Origin: Panorpa germanica
Taxonomy: Eukaryota; Arthropoda; Insecta; Mecoptera; Panorpidae
DNA length: 64,000 nucleotides
NCBI GenBank assembly: GCA_963678705.1
Contig: OY783207.1
Coordinates: forward strand, 7,688,001-7,752,000
Direction: 5' to 3'
The position numbers and the translations under genes are program-made. Of the stretch, positions 51,661 through 63,336 are shown in pieces (the first letter of the stretch is position 1; each line of letters begins with the position of its first letter). The notes under the pieces are model-generated. The model was not told where the DNA came from. It did not search any database and saw only the letters and a list, made by a program, of their open reading frames with translations.

Positions 51661-52018
51661 AAACCTTAGCCATGAATCTGTCCGAACCGAATGAAAATGG
51701 AACTGTTTTGTTAGTGAGAGAACGACCGTGTATACAAGCGAGAGAAAACACACGGCACGAACAAAACTAAATTGATTTCAAACTGGTTTTGAGTACGTTT
51801 GCAGCGAGTATGTTTCCCGGTCTCAGGGCATGCTTTTGATAGGGACATCATGAGCAGAGATGTGCACAAATACTATTCAAAATTATTTAAATACATACAT
51901 ACATACAGTTTAGTTTCATTCGTTCCTTGTGTTTCTCTCACTCATATACACGTTCGTTCTCTCACTAACAACACAGTTCCATTCTCATTCGGTTCGGGCA
52001 GATTCGGGGCTAAGGTTT
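51661..52018. repeat. Long inverted-repeat (fold-back/MITE) element
   Basis: The left arm 51661-51771 is closely matched by the inverted right arm 51909-52018, with about 137 bases between them. Matching blocks in order are AAACCTTAGCC, GAATCTG(T/C)CCGAACCGAATG, AATGGAACTGT, TTGTTAGTGAGAGAACGA, CGTGTATA, GAGAGAAA and AACTAAA. By eye the arms are roughly 85-90% alike. The loop contains GCAGAGATGTGCACAAATAC and a short (ACAT)n. It is probably a non-autonomous DNA element. A transcript across it would form a long hairpin. No target-site duplication is evident. Confidence 0.8.
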
Positions 52019-55000
52019 CTGTTGATTTGTATTTTTATAAATCTTTATTAAAATACTTCAGTTTACCTCTCGTATTCGTTTATGTATACATATAAACTAA
52101 ATATATAAATTTTGCCCATAGAAAATCAGTATAAGCATTTTCCTTGTTTGGAAATCTTTACGAGAGACGAGATTTAATTTTTATTGAATGCGACATTCTC
52201 GAACTGATGCTTTTGAATGTGCTGGGATTTCTGCTTCGTACTTCGTCGTCGTTTTGTACTGTTTGGATTGTCGTAAGGGTTAAGAGGGTAGATGGAGATA
52301 GGGTGGGTTGGTGGGTTAGCGGATTGGGTGCTCTTGCCTGTTGTCTTGAGCTATATCTAGCATACTTATGTGCCACTGCCAGTAAGGTATTGTGAATACA
52401 TGCTATTGGCACTAGTATATCTTGTTCGAATGCAGTATATCTGATAGTTCAAATGTTTTAAAGATTCTATAACAATTCTTAAGTTACAGTACACTCAGCC
52501 TCAAATGTACGAGTATTCTTCTATTGGAAACAGTTAACTTAAGGAGCGCATAAGTGGTCCATAAAATATGATGAGGTGTGTCCACGATGATGGGGGAGAC
52601 CAACATGAAATTTATAAAAATTTTGCGACGAAATTTATGGATGGCCCCTTATATGTTATGCTGAATTTATTATTATAATTAAAGAAATGTAATCTTTGGT
52701 AAATTTTAATACGTACAGATGTAGCAGTGCTAAAATATATCATCGACTCGAATATCTACCGCGCTGCAGACTGTAGTTATTGGACTTTTAAAACTAAAAT
52801 ATTACGAGTATATCAAGAGAATAAACTTTTTCAGTAATATACAGAGAGTAAGTAGCCAGTGCAGTTCGGCTACAGCAAGAGAACAGTACGACGAAGCCAA
52901 TCAACAATTCTGAACGAGATCTTATCTTTATACTTGTTGAAATTAATTGGCCTTATCAGACAAAACCAACTGACTAGAACCTAATTGACTTTTATTTTAG
53001 ATTTATATTGAAACACAATTTATATGTCTGGTTGGTTTTACGAGAATATCATAGACCCACACTTAATTCAGGAATAGGAAAATAGTAGTATTAGAAAAAT
53101 TAACAAACCAACCCATCACACGAGACTTAAAAGTGCCAGCTTATCAGTTCATATTCTAGCAATACCACACGAAGATATATTACTAAAAATTATACAATTT
53201 TTCACGTACAACATATTTTCCGGAAATATACTACTCGAAATATTGGCTATAGTTCAATGCCTGCTGTGTTCCGGAGATAGTTATCCTACCCACCACATGC
53301 GGCGCTCATTTATCAATCCTGTGGCAGAAAAATACTGACGCTGTTTTGGGGGTTTCTTTTTGACGACGAATTTTCCACGTGACGTTTAACTGGATAAGTG
53401 TAACTACTAATTATTAAATAATGTGCTATTTATAGCATTCAACAAAGAACTAAATTTTCTAGAAAGATTTGGATTAGTTTTAGTCACTTACATTCTTGTG
53501 TCTCATTATTTTTACATGCAATGAATGGAGTAAAATTTGGAGATTGGAAAATTGAAATTTGAGGGAAAATGATATTATTCTAGTAGCTTTAATAATTGTA
53601 TTTTACAATTTAATTTTGTAGTCAACGTAAAAAGTAGTATGTTAAAAAGATATTAGAAACACATTTAAACGGAGTGTGGGTAAATTCCTAATACAAGTAT
53701 ATGTTAATATGTGTATCGCATTATATATTAAAAAAACCGTTGTATACCTCAAAGTAGAGCTAAAAAGCAATTTGTAAACTAAGAATACAACAAAGTTATA
53801 TACCTACGATTTTATTTACATTTATATGAAAACGAAACATGTTTTCGTATTATAACAAAAATGAAATGTACACAACTCTGTATAAACGTGTAGAACGTGT
53901 TAACATCACTCGAATTTGTCAATATTGAAGCAAATATACCAACAACGAACACTAAGCAATGAACACCGTTAGTACACGAGGAAACACACGTGGCTGTTAC
54001 TGTAGTTGCAGGGCACCAGGCGGAGGGTTAAACGGATCGACATCAGGGTTGCTATCTGCACATCGTAAAGTAAGCAAAACGCAGTCATTTTCGTTTAGCG
54101 TTTGCCGTAATGCTGTTGCTGAGTCTGCCTAACGCTTGCGTTGGTAAACACCATTTAAAATGTTGATTTAGAGAAACATTACGCAGGTATTTGGAAAAAT
54201 AGTTGATACTTGTTCTTTAGGAATTAAATAAATATTAATACAGTACAAGTTCAATGTCAAGAAAAATTGATTTGGTGGGTGAATTCATACCAATACCGAA
54301 ATCATTTAAAATTATTAGAAAAAAAGTTCTCCACCAGATCGTTTGCGCGGTAAATTGTGCTTAGCTACTATATTAATAGCTTCTCCATGTTTTATGTATG
54401 TAAAAAAAAAATACAAAATGCTGCTCATATTAATTGCATCCATACATAAAGTCGCGCGCGTTTTGGTAAAATATTCAAACATTTGCATAACAAAATACTT
54501 CCCTCGTACTAATGCAGCAGCAAAATATCATCATTATGTATATACCTCTGTACTTCTATATATATCTCTCTTGACTACTGCATATTATACAGAAATTTTT
54601 AATGCAACCAACGCTATTTTTTTAGATCGATGCAACTCATCCATCTTTTTTGTCTATTGTAATGTTATTCCTATCTAGCTAACGTTTAAAGAGCTCACAA
54701 AAATCTCATTTGCACACCTTTTAAGGATAATAAAAAAACTCTTTACTTTAGCATGGATATTTTATAATCTGTTTTGACACTAAACAAACTCTCCAAGCGT
54801 TATTTAAAAAGATCAGCAAAATATATTATCTTGAAAAGTCATCTTTAAACATTTTAGCAATGTTATTCAACGAACGGTTTACATTATAACATCAGTTTAC
54901 ATGTATATGTGAGTATACATATACTAGTTTATATTTATACTCGTAATTTATACAAAAATTGTTGTCACACAATTATCTATTTTTAAACGAATACTTAGTG

Positions 55001-55502
55001 TGTTTTTTATTTTAATTTCAGAACTGAAGTTTATTATGGTTCACCTTATAATTAAGCTAACGGCATTGCCTCAGAATATTTTAATAAATAAACAACAATA
55101 TTCTTTTTCGTTGTTAGTTAATAACACTCCCAAATAATTGTTCCGGAACTTGTTAAAAACAGAGAAATGATTATAGCCAGTATTGGTCATTAAATAGTCC
55201 ACGTTTTGTTCTATGCACAACGTGTAGTTACCTGTCATACCTTCATTACTATAATTTGGATTGATCTATTGACCAGTCGCCACTGATCACGAACTATAAC
55301 TTATTTATCATTATTGTCAACAGGAATATTTGTACCATATCAGTTAAGGGGCTCTTATAGTTTGTTAAATTGAAAGAATATATATTCTTGTGTTTTGAAA
55401 ATAGGTGTCGACTAGCTGTATACTGATTGGCATTTAATATTACCTCAAAGCACTAATTAAATATAAAAAATGACTGAATAATTATATTAGTAATATGAAG
55501 AT
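52019..55502. other. AT-rich stretch without recognised genes
   Basis: Positions 52140-52410 are G+C-richer and open on both strands (83-84 codons). Positions 54000-54130 are also G+C-richer. The 111-codon ORF at 54343-54678 has no recognised motif. Confidence 0.4.
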
Positions 55503-55628
55503 AGCAGCTTCAAAACCAAAATGATGATTATTATAAATATGATATCGCGTATGTCGAATTAAACATACTAGTAAGAAACTTATCCCAATAAATGCATGTA
55601 ATCCACGAAGAGAATATAAAGATATCCC
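55503..55628 (-). pseudogene. cox3: Mitochondrial cox3-like insertion (NUMT)
   Basis: The minus strand encodes [18 protein letters not shown], then TRYHIYNN and HHFGFEAA. The GLHxxIGxxFLLVCLxR...HHFGFEAA pattern is the signature of animal cytochrome c oxidase subunit III, a mitochondrial inner-membrane protein. In the functional protein WYWHFVDVVW follows immediately, but here the similarity stops after FEAA at about 55503. Upstream it fades near 55628, exactly where repeat family Y begins. Only about 40 of some 260 codons are present. The fragment therefore looks like a short nuclear copy of mitochondrial DNA, not a gene. Confidence 0.75.
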
Positions 55629-55629
55629 A

Positions 55630-55870
55630 GAAAACATTTGCATATACATACTATATTCAAAGTATATACATCCCCTATTGCATACCCTATGTATATACTG
55701 TTGTGATATAAAACCTACACTGTATGTCATATGTATGTGCAAATGCTAAGGTATATAGTATGTACAGTCATGTTTGTTTATTTCAAGTATATGCAATAAA
55801 TATACAGGATATTATCTATACACATTATGGAGCTTATTTGAATATGCAGAGAGTATATAAAAAATATATA
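55630..55870 (+). repeat. Interspersed repeat family Y, copy 2
   Basis: Its first 40 bases are nearly identical to copy 1 (AGAAAACATTTGCATATACA then TACTATATTCAAAGTATATA). It shares GTGATATAAAACCTACACTG and ATGTATGTGCAAATGC, then drifts and ends close to an A14 run (about 55872-55886). Confidence 0.78.
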
Positions 55871-55886
55871 ATAAAAAAAAAAAAAA

Positions 55887-58800
55887 TTATAAATAAATAG
55901 TACAGTTTTTCTTAAATATTGTTCACAAGCCCATTGTCTCTAATTAAAAACGGTTTCTCTGAAAGCAAACTCTTGAATAGAATTTTCAGACGGGTTAATC
56001 AATATAGATTACGTTTACAACTTCTTTGAACTAAACCGCCTATATTATAAAAATAAGTAAACAAAATGTTTGAAGATTATTTTTGAATCAAATCCAATAA
56101 GATATATACGAGCATGAGAGGTTAGTTGTCAAATTATTGTACATAACAACCAAAAAGCTACTAAGCTACTAAAGTTTGTAAGATTTTTTTCTAATGAAGA
56201 TTCATTAATCTATATTTAACAATTTCTCACCAGAAATGTATTTTATACAAAAAAACAAAGTCAAAGACTCCCTTAACAATATCAGTAAATTTTCTATTAA
56301 CAATATGTCATTTAGACTATATATAATTATAATTTTTCCCCAGTGTAATTTTTATTGTGCTTCTATACACACAAGTTTTTGTTTGTGTAATGAACGTAGT
56401 CATGCTCTCCCCTCAATTCCCTCACCCAACACTTCTCATGTTTTCACAACTACACTCACCGCACTCACATAGGACTTCATTAATTGATACTTACTTATTC
56501 ATATCAGTAATCTAAAGCTTTTTATCCCGTTAAAACTGTGTAAAACAGGGAGGCGGAGTAACGGAATAAAAGTCTTAGTTGTTCAGGAAATAACGTGGTG
56601 GCGCACACAACCAAAGGTATATTTATGTCGTTATTCAGGTATTCATTGAAAGGTTGACAGAACAGCAGCAGCAGCAGCAAAGGACTGTTGCACCACGGAA
56701 TTATAATACACCTCTGATATGAAAGACAACAAATATAACCATAAAACAAATCTTTTTTTCGATTTAAAAAGCTAGGTGATATCTCGCATTAATTGTACTA
56801 TAATATGTTATGTGTTTTTATGGATTTGTTTATTTATATGGTTGGTATATTTGACTAGTCATGGAATACATTTATTCCATCTCCGGGAATTAAACCAGGA
56901 CCTAAGCATAGCTGAGTCCCATAAAAATCACAAATTAAAAGTCCCACAAATTATTATGTTGGCGATACATTTCTATTAAATCTTTTATAGAAATTTTTTC
57001 TATACTATCTTTTGTCCATTGCATTCTGCACTTTCTATAAATGTTCTTGGAACTAGTTGCTAGCCAAATGATAAACAACAACAACTGACAAGCGTTTCAC
57101 AAAAAACAAAACTGTGTGTTCAAACCAAGCAGTCTAAAAAACATCCACACAGTCAGTCTTTAACCTGGGACTTTCCATATTCATTTTAACTTACAAAATA
57201 GAACTAGAAATTGTAAGTAAGAATAAGGCCGTAAAAGAGTTATGAGAAATGAAAATATGTTTCTACGAGTTTTAAAATGTACAAATTCTGCGTAGGACGA
57301 TAATAGATTTGTTTTCAATATTCTGCGTTTCATTTCTTATTCGCGGAATTGGGATTAGCTGTCAGTAACAAACATGTTCTAGGTATTTCTTCCTTTGTTA
57401 TTTATATAATACCTTAAAATTGTACCACTCATCCTAATTAATTAAATCCCAAGTAAAAGTACAAAACCGTACTAATTAAAAATAATAATTATATATTTGG
57501 AATGTTTTTCTCTTAAATATTACTTAACAAAAACAAGACTCTACGTTTCTGGCTAGTGTCTCGTCTATAAATAGTTTTTATCTTACAAGATTTATCGCAT
57601 TTTTAACTTGGTCGAGGTGGTTAAGCACTTATTAATAACACTGATTTCAAGTTAGGATAATGACAATATCCACAAAATATTTACTGAAGCAAAATCGATT
57701 CAAAATTCGAAGATTTGTGAATATAAGTAATTGTTTAAGCCATCCAAAAGAAAATATGAAATTAATAAATACTGGTCACGAAAGTAGTTGTAACAATATA
57801 TCGATACAAACTAGTAGACGCAAAATGAAATGTTTGGCTAGCTGTCCCACAGGACTTTTCTTTATATTAAGGGCGAGTAAAAACCCGTGTGAGTGTTTGT
57901 GTATACCTCAATCACCTGATATGAAATTGTTCGTAAATATAAACATGGGACACTGGTATACCGGAGCTTGGTAAAGCCAGACCCGCCTCCTCTACCTCCT
58001 CTGCCTCCCTGTCCAACTCCGCCACTCTTTACTCGACAACACAGAGTCTACTGTACGGCGGAGTGTTTATTTTCCAACATAACCAATTTTTACAAAAAAA
58101 GAGAAGCGAAAAGGAAACTCTATATCTCTTTTATCCACTTACATATTTCATTTTTTCAAATAATTCAAATAAATGATAGTACCCTATTACTTTTACTGAT
58201 ATAGATTTTTAATACGTCGTGTTCTGATAAACACAAAACATAGATGTTACCATTCATGTAATATTTAGTACTTAAATGAAATCTAGTATAATAGGACAAT
58301 CGCGGTGGTGTGCACAGAAGGGTCTGGTCGTGAAACTACTTCTTAAGATGCACTCCTTCATTGGAGTGCATTAAAGAGAGAAGACAGAGAGAGAGAGAGA
58401 GAGAGAAACGACAGAAACATTTGTTACCCAAGTCGTCGACTATCAAATGGGCTATCGTATAATAAATCGCTGAACTCAAAATTCTAAAAAAATATTGAAC
58501 TGACGATCCAAATCCATTTCTTTGAATATTATTTACCGTTGAAGTTTGTGAATGCTTTAACTTGCTATTCCGCTTATATTATTCTTCATTGAATTTCATT
58601 TCCTGGTTTTTACCAACTGAAGGATTGTTCATTTGTTTAGATGGTAAAACATCTTAAGCTATTTTTGGTTGACCCTATACTATAGTATATTATGCATACA
58701 GATGCAAATAAACTAATAAACAGAGACAGATGTATCTTGTTTCTTTTTCTGTGATTTTTTGTATCACACGTTTCTGTGAAATTATTAGGTCAGCATCGTC

Positions 58801-58969
58801 CATTGGGGGTGGTCATCGCCAAATGGACGTTAAGTATACGCAAATCCTCAAGGAAACCAGACAGTAATTTAAAATTAGTATACAGCATAAAACCCAGGTA
58901 AAGCTTAGGTAAATTAAAAGGTACAACAAAAATCTAAAAAGGTAAATTAAAAAGAAACAAAATTCTATA
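55887..58969. other. AT-rich stretch without recognised genes
   Basis: Small simple repeats are (CAG)5 at 56663-56679 and (GA)n at 58384-58406. A perfect 9-bp-arm hairpin, ATGCACTCC-TTCATT-GGAGTGCAT, lies at 58350-58373. A G+C-richer patch at 57960-58070 encodes a proline-rich peptide (PPPLPPLPPCPTPP) of doubtful meaning. No gene was recognised. Confidence 0.4.
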
Positions 58970-59451
58970 AATAGAGGAGCCATTATAAAATTATTAAAAG
59001 TAGACAATAATAAGATAGTAAAGGAAGAGAGTCAAGAAGAAATAGTAAAGTAAGAGAGTCAAGAGGAAATAGTAAAGAGAGTGTTTATGCCTGTAATAGA
59101 TATAAGTGGAGAAGTAAAACGAAGGGAGAAGGTAGGAAGGATAGAGAAAAGGTAATAGAGGGTTTGTCGAGAGGAGACAAGGAAGGCAAGAGGTGATAGA
59201 TGAAAATACAGGCAATAAGGAAGGAGAAGCAGGAAACGGTGTGAATAAAGGAGGAGTAGGGGACTTGAAGAGAGAGGATCAAGAAAAGAAGAAACAGAAA
59301 TTACTATTCAAGGTAGTAATAGTCTAGAATAGTTTAACTTTAGTTTTAACTTTGAATTTATATGAAATGCATTAAGAAATATAATAATGTAGATTGTAAT
59401 ACCGAAAGGCACACAATTAATATAATAAAATAATAATAATAGAGGAGCCAT
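58970..59451 (+). mobile_element. LINE 3' end bounded by a 14-bp target-site duplication
   Basis: AATAGAGGAGCCAT occurs at 58970-58983 and again at 59438-59451, bracketing a 454-bp insert. The insert is purine-rich on the plus strand, with broken charged peptides such as RVFMPVIDISGEVKRREKV. It carries a 27-bp tandem pair near 59012-59067. It ends GTCTAGAATAG...GTAGATTGTAATACCGAAAG, GCACACAATTAA and an (ATA)n tail, the same order as 33360-33860. This fits target-primed reverse transcription of a 5'-truncated copy. The well-kept duplication suggests moderate age. Confidence 0.8.
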
Positions 59452-60184
59452 ATTATTAGTACTATAAACTTTTAACAAAGGGCTTGCGATATGTAAAACA
59501 TGTATTATGATATTCTATTTATCTATTTTGATAAAGTAAACAAGAAAACTAACAAAATATAATCCGGAAATATCTTAAATATTTTATGCTTATAACACAG
59601 CGTCAAAATCGAATAAAAATAAATTATAATATCGATTGAAACATGAAACGTAAATTCAGTGATGTCATACAAATGTTAAACATACAAATATATGAAAATT
59701 ATGACACAAATACATAAACATACAAGGGTGGTGGGTAGTGGTTGTGAGGTGAGAAAATCGGGGATAGAAGGGAGGGTATTTGGAAGGTGTTGCCCCAACG
59801 GAACACTCAATAAATCAACCCGATTAGAATCAATGTGTTTTTACATAAAGCGTTGTCGCGCTGTTCAACAAACAAATGAATATTTTAATATGCTCAATGG
59901 ATTTTTCATTATAATCACACATAATAATGTTTATAGATTTACACTGAATTTGATTGTTTGAGATTATCTGGATTTATTGAAAATATACACACATATTCTG
60001 TAAATTGTTGATGCATTTGTTTGATTAAATAAAACTTGGTTTTATTTTATTATTCCGTATTTACGATTTTATATAGAATAGTACTGTATTTGGTAAATGA
60101 GTTTTTGTGGGGAAAGATAATTTTAGATTTGGATATCTTATTCAATGTCATTTTTTAATATATTTAATTTAAGTGCATTAATTA
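59452..60184. other. AT-rich non-coding stretch
   Basis: The 89-codon ORF at 59692-59961 has no recognised motif. Confidence 0.45.
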
Positions 60185-60250
60185 TGCCCCGGGGATCGAA
60201 CCCGGAGACACAGTAGTCAACGTCTGAACTATTAACTACTATTACTTCTG
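60185..60250 (-). repeat. tRNA-derived (SINE-like) segment
   Basis: On the minus strand CCGGG-TTCGATC-CCCGG forms a perfect 5-bp T-stem with a canonical T-loop and B-box GGTTCGATCCC. It is preceded by GTTGACTACTGTGTCT, which resembles an anticodon arm and variable region. The D-arm and A-box are degenerate and no acceptor stem closes. It is therefore a tRNA pseudogene or the head of a tRNA-derived SINE, not a functional tRNA. Confidence 0.6.
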
Positions 60251-62504
60251 AAATAAGTTATTTGCGATGAGCAGTATCTTGTTCAGATATCGTTAAATAG
60301 TTAAAAAAGAAAGAAAACAAAAATTTATACAATATTGTAAAAAGTTCAGTGTAATAAAAGTGTACTGGAAAATGCGTGTAAAAGAAAGAAGCTGCTAATA
60401 TTAAAGCAAAATTCCTATGAAATTACATTCTTTGTAAAATAAAACATCGTTATGCGTGGCGTTAATGCCGCCAGTTTGACTAATTAGTTAAGTTCGTAGT
60501 CTAATTAGCGCGGATATACAAAGTCATTAATAAAGTAACTGCGAAATTCCATTAACGTCAATTATACTTGCGAAAATTTTAGTTTAAGAATTATTCGAAC
60601 GTAACTTGATGTTTTGCTTGTAAATAAAATAACTTTACTTTTACTGAGATTTGTAATAAAACTGATATTATTAAAGTTAAGTAAGATTTACGTCTTTATT
60701 TAACAAAGACTTATCAATATCTTAAAATAAAACTTTAATTTCATTCCAAATATTTAACAGCGTTAAAATAAACCTAAAAAAAAAAAAAACTATTTTAAAT
60801 ATTTTTAAAGTAGTATTGATTAATTAGTTTTTAATTATTTATTCCGTAGATAAAAAACACATGTCTAACATAGGTTGAATTAATAAAAAGGATTTCGTTT
60901 ACTAACAACTTATTTATGAATTTGTGGCAGTTACTTATCAAAATCTAAATCCAGTCTTGCTAAAGCTGTTCAACAATTGTCACTTTTTGAAATAACCAGC
61001 AGCGCAATGCGATTTTTATAAGCTTAACCATTTCTAACAACACGTGAAAATATAATAAAGTTGTTTAATTAAGGTAGTTTTATATACCCTCCACATAGAA
61101 TTTTGTTAAAGACATAACAACTTAAAATAGCGTAGTAGAAAGACATATTAGCTTGTGTGCTGGTCCACCGAAGTTTATCCGTTAGATATTTAGATGCTTC
61201 TAGTTCTGATGTTGAAGCGTGACTAAAGGTTCATAAAAAAGAAACAGACGAAATAATGAACATGCAAATACATATTAGTAAAGTATGTTAAAAATTAAAC
61301 TTAAATTAAAATTAAATTTTATGTAGACGTACCATTCTTTAAACTCCACCGCAGACAGATAAAGTTGTCCCATGTTCAAAATAAGATAAACTTTACTTTC
61401 AAAAAACATCCTATGATACATAATGCTATTACATTCTCAGACGGTTTGTCTTCTCTTCTATTACAGGTTTTTTTTATACAGGTTTAAATTTTTAAAATAT
61501 TATTAATATTAATAAACCACCATTACGACAGAAAGAGAAGACAGAAGTAACATTATTTTACCAAAATAAACTAATAATCAAGTTACAGTCAACAAAGTTT
61601 TCAATTTTGAACTAAGTTGTAGGCATATAAATAACTAAGGTGTAACTTTCTTTAATATTTAATTTACTGTTGTTGAAAAGTACTCGTATATCAAATATAA
61701 AATTAGCTCAAATATTATAAATGTATTGAAGACATGTATACAAAATCAATATCAATAACGTCGTATCAGCTGGACGATTTTTGAAATTTAGATGCTTCTA
61801 ACTCTGATGAATTTTTATTATTTATTTAATTTTAATTTTAATAAAATTTTACTTGTCAACACTATACTTTTTTATAAAATATTTTTAAAACTGCGACCTT
61901 AATTCCGCAATGTTTTTGAGGACACGCGTATAGGTCATTCTCCTACAAAACACATTATACAATTTAATTTATTTAATACCATCTTTTAACAAATAAGTAA
62001 ATAGGTCTCGCAAAGGTTTCCGTGAAGTTTTATTTGCAATTTTCTTAGAGGTTAGAAGTTCTCAAGCAGTATTATTAAAAGGGTACATCCATTCTCGGTA
62101 AAGTGTTGGAACGACTCTATCACTATGGAGGAAGACATGTTGGAATAGAAAATATGGCAGGTCTTTCAGAGCAGTGGTCACTCAGAAATAGACTATGATT
62201 GCTCACGTGGTAGTTAGAGTCACGTTAAAAAAGAAATATATTTCTAGGTTATCCACTATTGTGAAAATATGTTACGGACTCTATGAGAATTGTACAGAGT
62301 AGAGAAAAAGTTCATATAATTACCAAAAAGCTATATGCTTTGTAAAGCCTCATTCCCTACTACTCCTTTACTTTTAAATATTACTTTTCATTTTGAATAT
62401 ACTTAGTGCGCATGCGTGTTGTAGTCAGTAAAATACTTTATTTAATATTAATTGTACTAAATTAATTAATTATTAAACAGATAATGTGTCTAGTTGATTA
62501 CCGA
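60251..62504. other. AT-rich non-coding stretch
   Basis: Nothing recognised. TTTAGATGCTTCTA(G/A)..TCTGATG occurs at about 61189 and again at 61789, a short dispersed match. Confidence 0.45.
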
Positions 62505-62576
62505 TATAAAAATAGTGCTCTCTTGAAATTGAGATTATAATATAAAAATAGTGCTCTCTTGAAATTGAGATTATAA
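62505..62576 (+). repeat. Perfect 36-bp tandem duplication
   Basis: TATAAAAATAGTGCTCTCTT with the following GAAATTGAGATTATAA is repeated exactly at 62505-62540 and 62541-62576, just upstream of the larger duplication. The identity implies a recent event. Confidence 0.95.
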
Positions 62577-62658
62577 TAATCAGTTATGTTTTTAATATCC
62601 TGAAAACTTTAACTTTCTCAAAAAATTTGTACAGTGGTTTTAGTGAAGATTTTATCGT

Positions 62659-62774
62659 GACGACGATATTATCATGGCTACGATAATATCGTAACAACGA
62701 TATCGTGATTACGATATTATCGTGACCACGATATTATCATGACTTCGATAATATCGCGAACATGATATTGGTAG
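62659..62774. repeat. Array of 17-bp near-palindromic units, copy 1
   Basis: Units are 62659-62675, 62676-62692, 62693-62706 (14 bp), 62707-62723, 62724-62740, 62741-62757 and a degenerate 62758-62774. The consensus is GANNACGATA(T/A)TATCGT. Each unit is itself close to an inverted repeat (ACGATA...TATCGT), and the orientation of the central base alternates. Such phased palindromes could be protein-binding sites or simply a young minisatellite. Confidence 0.9.
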
Positions 62775-63044
62775 TCTTAGAATTTGTTTTTCTACAAAAT
62801 AGGAAATTTAGTATAGTTCAAATTACGAGAGTTCGACGATCACTAATGCTACAAGGAGGTTATAAAACCCGTGTAAATCTATAATACGATGCTGATATTT
62901 ATCTTAATTATAAAAAGAATAACAGGACAAAGTTTTTTCATTATGTTTATTATGTTTATTTTCTGGATATTATGTTTTTAATATCCAGAAAACTTTAACT
63001 TTCTCAAAAAATTTGTACAGTGGTTTTAGTGACGATTTTATCGT

Positions 63045-63160
63045 GACGACGATATTATCATGGCTACGATAATATCGTAACAACGATATCGTGATTACGA
63101 TATTATCGTGACCACGATATTATCATGACTTCGATAATATCGCGAACATGATATTGGTAG
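63045..63160. repeat. Array of 17-bp near-palindromic units, copy 2
   Basis: It is an exact-looking duplicate of the array at 62659-62774, displaced by 386 bp and including the same 14-bp short unit. The array was therefore formed before the duplication. Confidence 0.9.
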
Positions 63161-63336
63161 TCTTAGAATTTGTTTTTCTACAAAATAGGAAATTTAGTAT
63201 AGTTCAAATTACGAGAGTTCGACGATCACTAATGCTACAAGGAGGTTATAAAACCCGTGTAAATCTATAATACGATGCTGATATTTATCTTAATTATAAA
63301 AAGAATAACAGGACAAAGTTTTTTCATTATGTTTAT

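Larger units (their letters stand above)
62584..63336 (+). repeat. Tandem duplication, 386-bp period, two near-identical copies
   Basis: Copy 1 is 62584-62969 and copy 2 is 62970-63336. By eye they differ only at a few positions, for example TCCTGAAAAC/TCCAGAAAAC and GTGAAGATT/GTGACGATT. The unit contains the palindrome array described separately, then a common segment with GTTCGACGATCACTAATGC. Part of the unit (ATAGTTCAAATTACGAGA) recurs inverted just outside, at 63373-63390. No ORF runs through the unit. Confidence 0.93.

Noticed and set aside
54343-54678. 111-codon ORF
   Set aside because: Hydrophobic, AT-driven composition with no recognisable family.
56880-56910. B-box-like sequence on the minus strand (GGTTTAATTCCCGG)
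   Set aside because: It departs from the B-box consensus at key positions and shows no tRNA context.
57660-58204. ORFs of 104 and 78 codons, the second starting with a proline-rich run
   Set aside because: Low-complexity proline codons from a pyrimidine-rich tract. No domain recognised.
62659-63160. CRISPR-like array
   Set aside because: The repeats are contiguous near-palindromes without unique spacers, in eukaryotic DNA with no cas genes.
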